Part shown: positions 59,731 through 64,000 of the stretch, one piece after another | Layout of the letters: each line of letters begins with the position of its first letter | Position numbering within the stretch: the first letter of the stretch is position 1 | From: Ceratotherium simum simum | Taxonomy: Eukaryota; Chordata; Mammalia; Perissodactyla; Rhinocerotidae | Length of the DNA: 64,000 nt | Assembly: GCF_000283155.1 (NCBI RefSeq) | Contig: NW_004454225.1 | Coordinates: forward strand, 4,118,404-4,182,403 | Direction of reading: 5' to 3' | Position numbers and translations under genes: made by a program | The notes under the pieces: model-generated | Seen by the model: only the letters and a program-made list of their open reading frames with translations | Told to the model about the DNA's origin: nothing | Databases searched by the model: none

Positions 59731-60910
59731 CTGAAACTATAAAACTCATAGAAGAAAATATAGGCAACACACTATTTGACATTGGTTTTAAAGGAATCTT
59801 TTCGGATGACATGCCTACCCAGACTAGGGAAACTAAAGAAAAAATAAACAAGTGGGACTTTATCAGATTAAAGAGCTTTTATAAGACAAATGAAACCAGA
59901 ATCAAGATGAACAGACNNNNNNNNNNNNNNNNNNNNNNNNNNNNNNNNNNNNNNNNNNNNNNNNNNNNNNNNNNNNNNNNNNNNNNNNNNNNNNNNNNNN
60001 NNNNNNNNNNNNNNNNNNNNNNNNNNNNNNNNNNNNNNNNNNNNNNNNNNNNNNNNNNNNNNNNNNNNNNNNNNNNNNNNNNNNNNNNNNNNNNNNNNNN
60101 NNNNNNNNNNNNNNNNNNNNNNNNNNNNNNNNNNNNNNNNNNNNNNNNNNNNNNNNNNNNNNNNNNNNNNNNNNNNNNNNNNNNNNNNNNNNNNNNNNNN
60201 NNNNNNNNNNNNNNNNNNNNNNNNNNNNNNNNNNNNNNNNNNNNNNNNNNNNNNNNNNNNNNNNNNNNNNNNNNNNNNNNNNNNNNNNNNNNNNNNNNNN
60301 NNNNNNNNNNNNNNNNNNNNNNNNNNNNNNNNNNNNNNNNNNNNNNNNNNNNNNNNNNNNNNNNNNNNNNNNNNNNNNNNNNNNNNNNNNNNNNNNNNNN
60401 NNNNNNNNNNNNNNNNNNNNNNNNNNNNNNNNNNNNNNNNNNNNNNNNNNNNNNNNNNNNNNNNNNNNNNNNNNNNNNNNNNNNNNNNNNNNNNNNNNNN
60501 NNNNNNNNNNNNNNNNNNNNNNNNNNNNNNNNNNNNNNNNNNNNNNNNNNNNNNNNNNNNNNNNNNNNNNNNNNNNNNNNNNNNNNNNNNNNNNNNNNNN
60601 NNNNNNNNNNNNNNNNNNNNNNNNNNGACAAACACTGTATGATCTCACTCATATGTGGAATATAAACCAACATATGGACAGAGAAAACTGGACTGTGGTT
60701 ACCAGGGGCAGTGGGGGGTGGGGGGTAGGGGGTGGGCACAAGGGGTGAAGGGAGTCATATATATGGTGATGGACAAACCAAAATGTAAATTTTTTTTGAA
60801 AAAATTTTGTTTGAAAACCCAAATTTTGTTTGAAAACCCAAAATTTCACAATGTTAGAAACCATTAAAACATCAATAAAAAAATATATATATACTATTAA
60901 AAAAAAAGGG
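59731..60910 (+). mobile_element. LINE-1 3' fragment in pseudogene intron 1
   Basis: A 5'-truncated L1 in sense on plus (antisense to the pseudogene). It starts in ORF2 C-terminal sequence (CATAGAAGAAAATATAGGCA) and ends CAATAAAAAAATATATATATAC plus poly-A. The flanking direct repeat is GGGGCTAATGACCAGAC (59714-59730) and GGGGCTCATGACCAGAC (60911-60927). The intact gene's intron has the single GGGCTCATCACCAGAC site. The middle is unknown because of the assembly gap. Confidence 0.92.
59917..60626. other. Assembly gap (710 N)
   Basis: Unknown bases within the L1 of pseudogene intron 1. The true length may differ. Open frames drawn across it are meaningless. Confidence 0.99.
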
Positions 60911-61427
60911 GGGGCTCATGACCAGACTCCCCTCCCCCAAATCTCAAGACCTCTCCTGATGTCCTCAGAAGGGACTCAGGCTCACATGACTTAAGCCTTG
61001 TCCCACTGGATCCCAAACCCACTGCCAAGTCCCACCCCCTCCAGGCCTTTGCCCTCTCCGACGTTTGATTGGAAAATTCAGACTGTCCTCCAGGCCCTGC
61101 ACAGATGCCCTCCCCCAGGAGGCCTCTAAAACCTGCCTCCTCATTCCCCCCAGCTCCCTGTCCAGCCTGTGGCTTCACCGCCACCCACTGTCTGCTGCTG
61201 GGTGGGGTCCCCTGAACCTCTTTGCCCACCCCCACCTTCCTCATGCACGTAAAGGAGCAAAGCGTATCCAGGAAGTCCACCTGCAGCAGGTTGCCCAGCC
61301 CAGGCAGGGGCATGGGGCCTGGTGGGTAGCATGGGGCCCAGCGTTGGCGCTGGTGCATCAGGTCTACCAGGAGCAAGAAGATGGCCACAGCCAGGGGCCC
61401 CAGTGTCTCCCCAGTCAGCAGACCCAT

Positions 61428-64000
61428 GGCTGCCTCAGAACACACTGGGCTCCTCTGGACACACTGGCACCCCTCACCACACCAGGCACCTCGGACCAGG
61501 CCAGACAGGGCACTCTCACCAACCCTGAGGGTTTGACAAGTCTGGGTCCTCTTTATAAAGGGAACTGAGACTGGCCTTGGCCCTCTGCCCTGACCCCACC
61601 TGTTGGGATGACTGTGTTGCCAGAGGGTGCAGGGAGGGGCCAGGGAAGGTCAGGTCAGGGGTGACCACAGAATCCTCTCCCTGCTGCCCTCCCCAGGTGC
61701 TTACCCAGGTTGGCGAGTAGAGAAAATGGAAGTCCTCACCCCCAGCGTGACTTCCCAGCATTGTGCCGGCTCCCAGGAAGAACCAAGGTCTTTGGACTTG
61801 ATCCTCCCCCCACCTGTCATCAGGCTCACACTCCATAATGTGGTCACAGCTTCATCCCAAGAACACTCTTGCCTTCCTGTATCTCACCTGCCTCCTCCTG
61901 AGTGACTGTCACCTCCCAGGTTTGTACTGGCACTTGCTGTAGGGAGGTCACAACGACCAGGGGGACCACGGGGTGGAGGAGGGATGAGTTCTCCGTGTCC
62001 CTCACTTCACACTAGTACACTCAATACACAAGGACACAGATTACACACTCACAGACCACTCACACCTTCAGGCACTACCCACATGCTCACAGACTGACAC
62101 ACAGCACATGCACATACACATTTACACACCCACAAAACCACATAAACACACATTAATATGTGCATCACTTACACACACACACACACACGCAGACCCAGCA
62201 CCAGGCACCTATTGTCATGTTGCCTGGAGCCAACCCCCTCCTCTCCCAGCTTGGAGGCTGCTGGCGGTGATGCTGAGAACCCTCACTGGGCTGGCGCCTG
62301 GCTCAGCCTCTGGGATTTCCACCTGATTTTGCCCATTGTAGGTTTGCATCTGGGGGTAGCAAGAAAGCGGGGTTGTTTTCAGCGCTCCCTGGCCACCTAA
62401 CCAGCCAGTTCGGAGGCCAAGAGACCCTTCCCAGGTTGGTTACAAACTGTTCTTTGACCTCTAGCTCTTGAGGCCACCCAGAGGATGAGTTTCCTATTGC
62501 CTGTGTCCACCCTCCTGACTCAGAGAAACATGAGGTTGGAACTTCCCCTTGTTGACTGAGCTGCCAGGAAGCTCAGGGTACTAGGGTGGCTTAGCATAGG
62601 ACGTGACTCTGTCCCCAGAGGAGGGGGCCTGCTTCCCCCTCCTCATTATCATTTGTCCTTGAACATCAGCTGCTCAAACTCTTTCTGGAAGATGGGGGAG
62701 GGAAGCAAATGGGGACGATGTAATTTCTTTACACCCTCACAGGCCTTCTAAGGACCACAAGAAATGGATTCTCAGACCTCCCCTTTTGCCAGCCTCCTCC
62801 CTCTCCCTGGGCCAGATCCCCCCCTGCTCTAGGCCCACGCCTCCCAACCCTGACTCTGTGGTCCCTGAAGGAAAGATGCAAACCTCAGCAACAGCACATG
62901 CCAGTGCATGCCAACGGAGGCTAGAATTGTGGCTCCCAGGCCCTCCCTCTTGGTCAGCCTCTTTTGCCCTCCAAGAAGGAAGGTGACCTCAGCATGCCAG
63001 GGCAGGGCCACTGCCTGCCATCCTCAGGACCATCCTTCTTCAGTAACACAAGGGGTGGGAATTGAGGCTGACTTTTCAAATCAGTGAAGCTGATGGGGAC
63101 TCTGAGGCCAAAACACACTCAAATGGGAAGGAGAAGGAGCCCAGAGGGTGGGGAAGGGGCATTTCCCGGGTAGGGGTCAGGCCCCTCACTCATCCCAGGG
63201 GTATGTGAGGCAAGCTCTCATCCTGGAAGCAACTGGAGAATTCTCTCCCCAGCTGAAGCAGAGCCTGCAGGAGGCACTCCACAATGCCCTTTCCCCCAGT
63301 TCTCTCCCTCTGTCCCTCCCCAACAATAAGAGGACCAGCTTCTTCCCAGGGTGCCTCTGGACATCCCCCACTCAGAGATGTCAACCCAGAGGTGGCTCCC
63401 CGCGGCTGTGGCCTCTTGGTATTGGCTTTTGACGTTTGTAATTCCTGCTTGGCTTGTGAAAGCTGCTCCTCCCCTTCTGAATTCCCACATCCCCACTCTC
63501 CTGCCAAGCCCAGGGCCAGAGGGTATAGCCTACTGGGACCCAGCTGGGCCTTCCTCAGTTTACGAGGCCTTCTGTGCATCTTGCCTTGCTCAGGCCTTGA
63601 TTCTGTTCCACCCCCGCTGGCCGGACCATGTGCTGGGTGCTGGGCTGGGCACTCACAGCCTTGGGGGAAGACGATGGTGGCCCCCCGCTCCAAGGTGCTC
63701 ATGACCAAGAGGAGGCTTGGGAAGGCAGAGAGCTGACATGGAAGGCCAGCAGTGGGGGGACTGCTTTGAGGGTCATGCGGACACTGTACCAGGCTGGCCC
63801 AAGACTTTCTGGGAAGACTTCCTGGAGGACATTGGCTGGCTTGGCACTGCAAGCCATGGTGATCTGGCAGCAGGACCAAAGGGCCACTGCAAAGTCCTGT
63901 GCAGGAGGGTGAGGGGCAGTGGGAGGGAGACACCTTGAGTGAGGCTTTGCAAGTCTGGCTGAGGACTGGTCTGTGTGGGACGAGGGTCCATGAACCTCCA
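61428..64000. repeat. Block D: upstream flank of the CYP2D pseudogene, runs off window
   Basis: Paralogous to 23632-26835 and 31805-34990, in the same order: promoter, CA-rich tract (62020-62190), then the CATCAGCTGCTCAAACTC landmark at about 62667. The window ends inside it, so the presence of the downstream L1 and GC-rich block cannot be judged. No gene is seen. Confidence 0.85.
61551..61584 (-). promoter_or_regulatory. CYP2D pseudogene promoter core (TATA box and DR1-like site)
   Basis: TATAAAG at 61551-61557 and AGGGCCAAGGCCA at 61572-61584 on the minus strand. The DR1 has C where the other copies have A in the central AAAGG. The promoter could still support transcription of a non-coding transcript. 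Confidence 0.55.

Larger units (their letters stand above)
56023..61427 (-). pseudogene. CYP2D: CYP2D pseudogene, nine exons, multiple lesions
   Basis: A second CYP2D copy in the same orientation. Exons: 61427-61245, 59351-59181, 58561-58409, 58317-58157, 57801-57625, 57445-57308, 57079-56892, 56444-56303, 56201-56023. Lesions: the exon 1 donor GTGAGG is ATGAGG; exon 2 has a 1-base deletion (about 59305-59313; 171 nt instead of 172); the exon 4 donor GT is GA (58156-58155); exon 5 has a TGA at 57663-57661 where the intact gene has CGA; exon 6 has a 1-base and a 3-base deletion (138 nt instead of 142). The haem loop keeps its Cys but reads GHHSCLGEP, losing the conserved Arg, and the C-helix Trp is Phe. 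Intron 1 holds an L1. Exons 7 and 8 remain open. It cannot encode a full P450. Loss of one copy in CYP2D arrays is common, as in human CYP2D7 and CYP2D8. Confidence 0.93.

Noticed and set aside
59721..60739. Long frames across 59917-60626
   Set aside because: They consist almost entirely of unknown bases in the assembly gap.

Overview
This is mammalian genomic DNA: multi-exon genes with GT-AG/GC-AG introns, abundant LINE-1, LTR retrotransposons and MIR-type SINEs. The commonest young repeat is a tRNA-derived SINE with a GGCCGGCC-type head and a 'GAGGAAGATTGGC...TTAGCTCAGGGC' tail. That is the ERE family of Perissodactyla, so the source is most likely a horse-family genome; rhinoceros or tapir cannot be excluded. 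The window is a tandemly duplicated CYP2D (cytochrome P450 2D) locus.

Layout. All CYP2D copies lie on the minus strand. (1) 1-1613: antisense 5' end of a LINE-1. (2) 1614-4255: an orphan piece of CYP2D upstream flank (block A) plus a GC-rich block. (3) About 5450-26835: a full unit made of an L1-rich 3' flank (interrupted by a nearly complete 6.3-kb L1 at 10658-16935), an intact nine-exon CYP2D gene (19440-23631, 500 codons), its promoter and its upstream flank (block B). An L1 (26842-29938) and the GC-rich block follow. (4) 31805-39140: a decapitated unit that keeps only the CYP2D promoter and upstream flank (block C), followed by the same L1 and GC-rich block; the gene body is gone. (5) 39141-47530: single-copy sequence holding a provirus with two LTRs (40581-46496). 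It has an integrase and dUTPase remnant and a possible env remnant. (6) 47530-64000: a second full unit with an L1-rich 3' flank, a CYP2D pseudogene (56023-61427) and its upstream flank (block D), running off the window. A 710-base assembly gap (59917-60626) lies inside an L1 in the pseudogene's first intron.

One gene looks functional: a microsomal drug- and alkaloid-oxidising P450 whose nine coding exons, from exon 2 onward, have the same lengths as human CYP2D6. The second copy carries at least five independent lesions. A third copy is a promoter without a gene. Retroelement insertions with target-site duplications (TSDs), compared with empty sites in the sister blocks, let the order of duplications and insertions be read directly. 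I found no undescribed enzymatic or defence system. The most unusual items are the orphan CYP2D promoter, the near-identical conversion-like tract between the two CYP2D copies, the nested insertion chronology, and a provirus whose dUTPase lies after integrase and is followed by env-like sequence.
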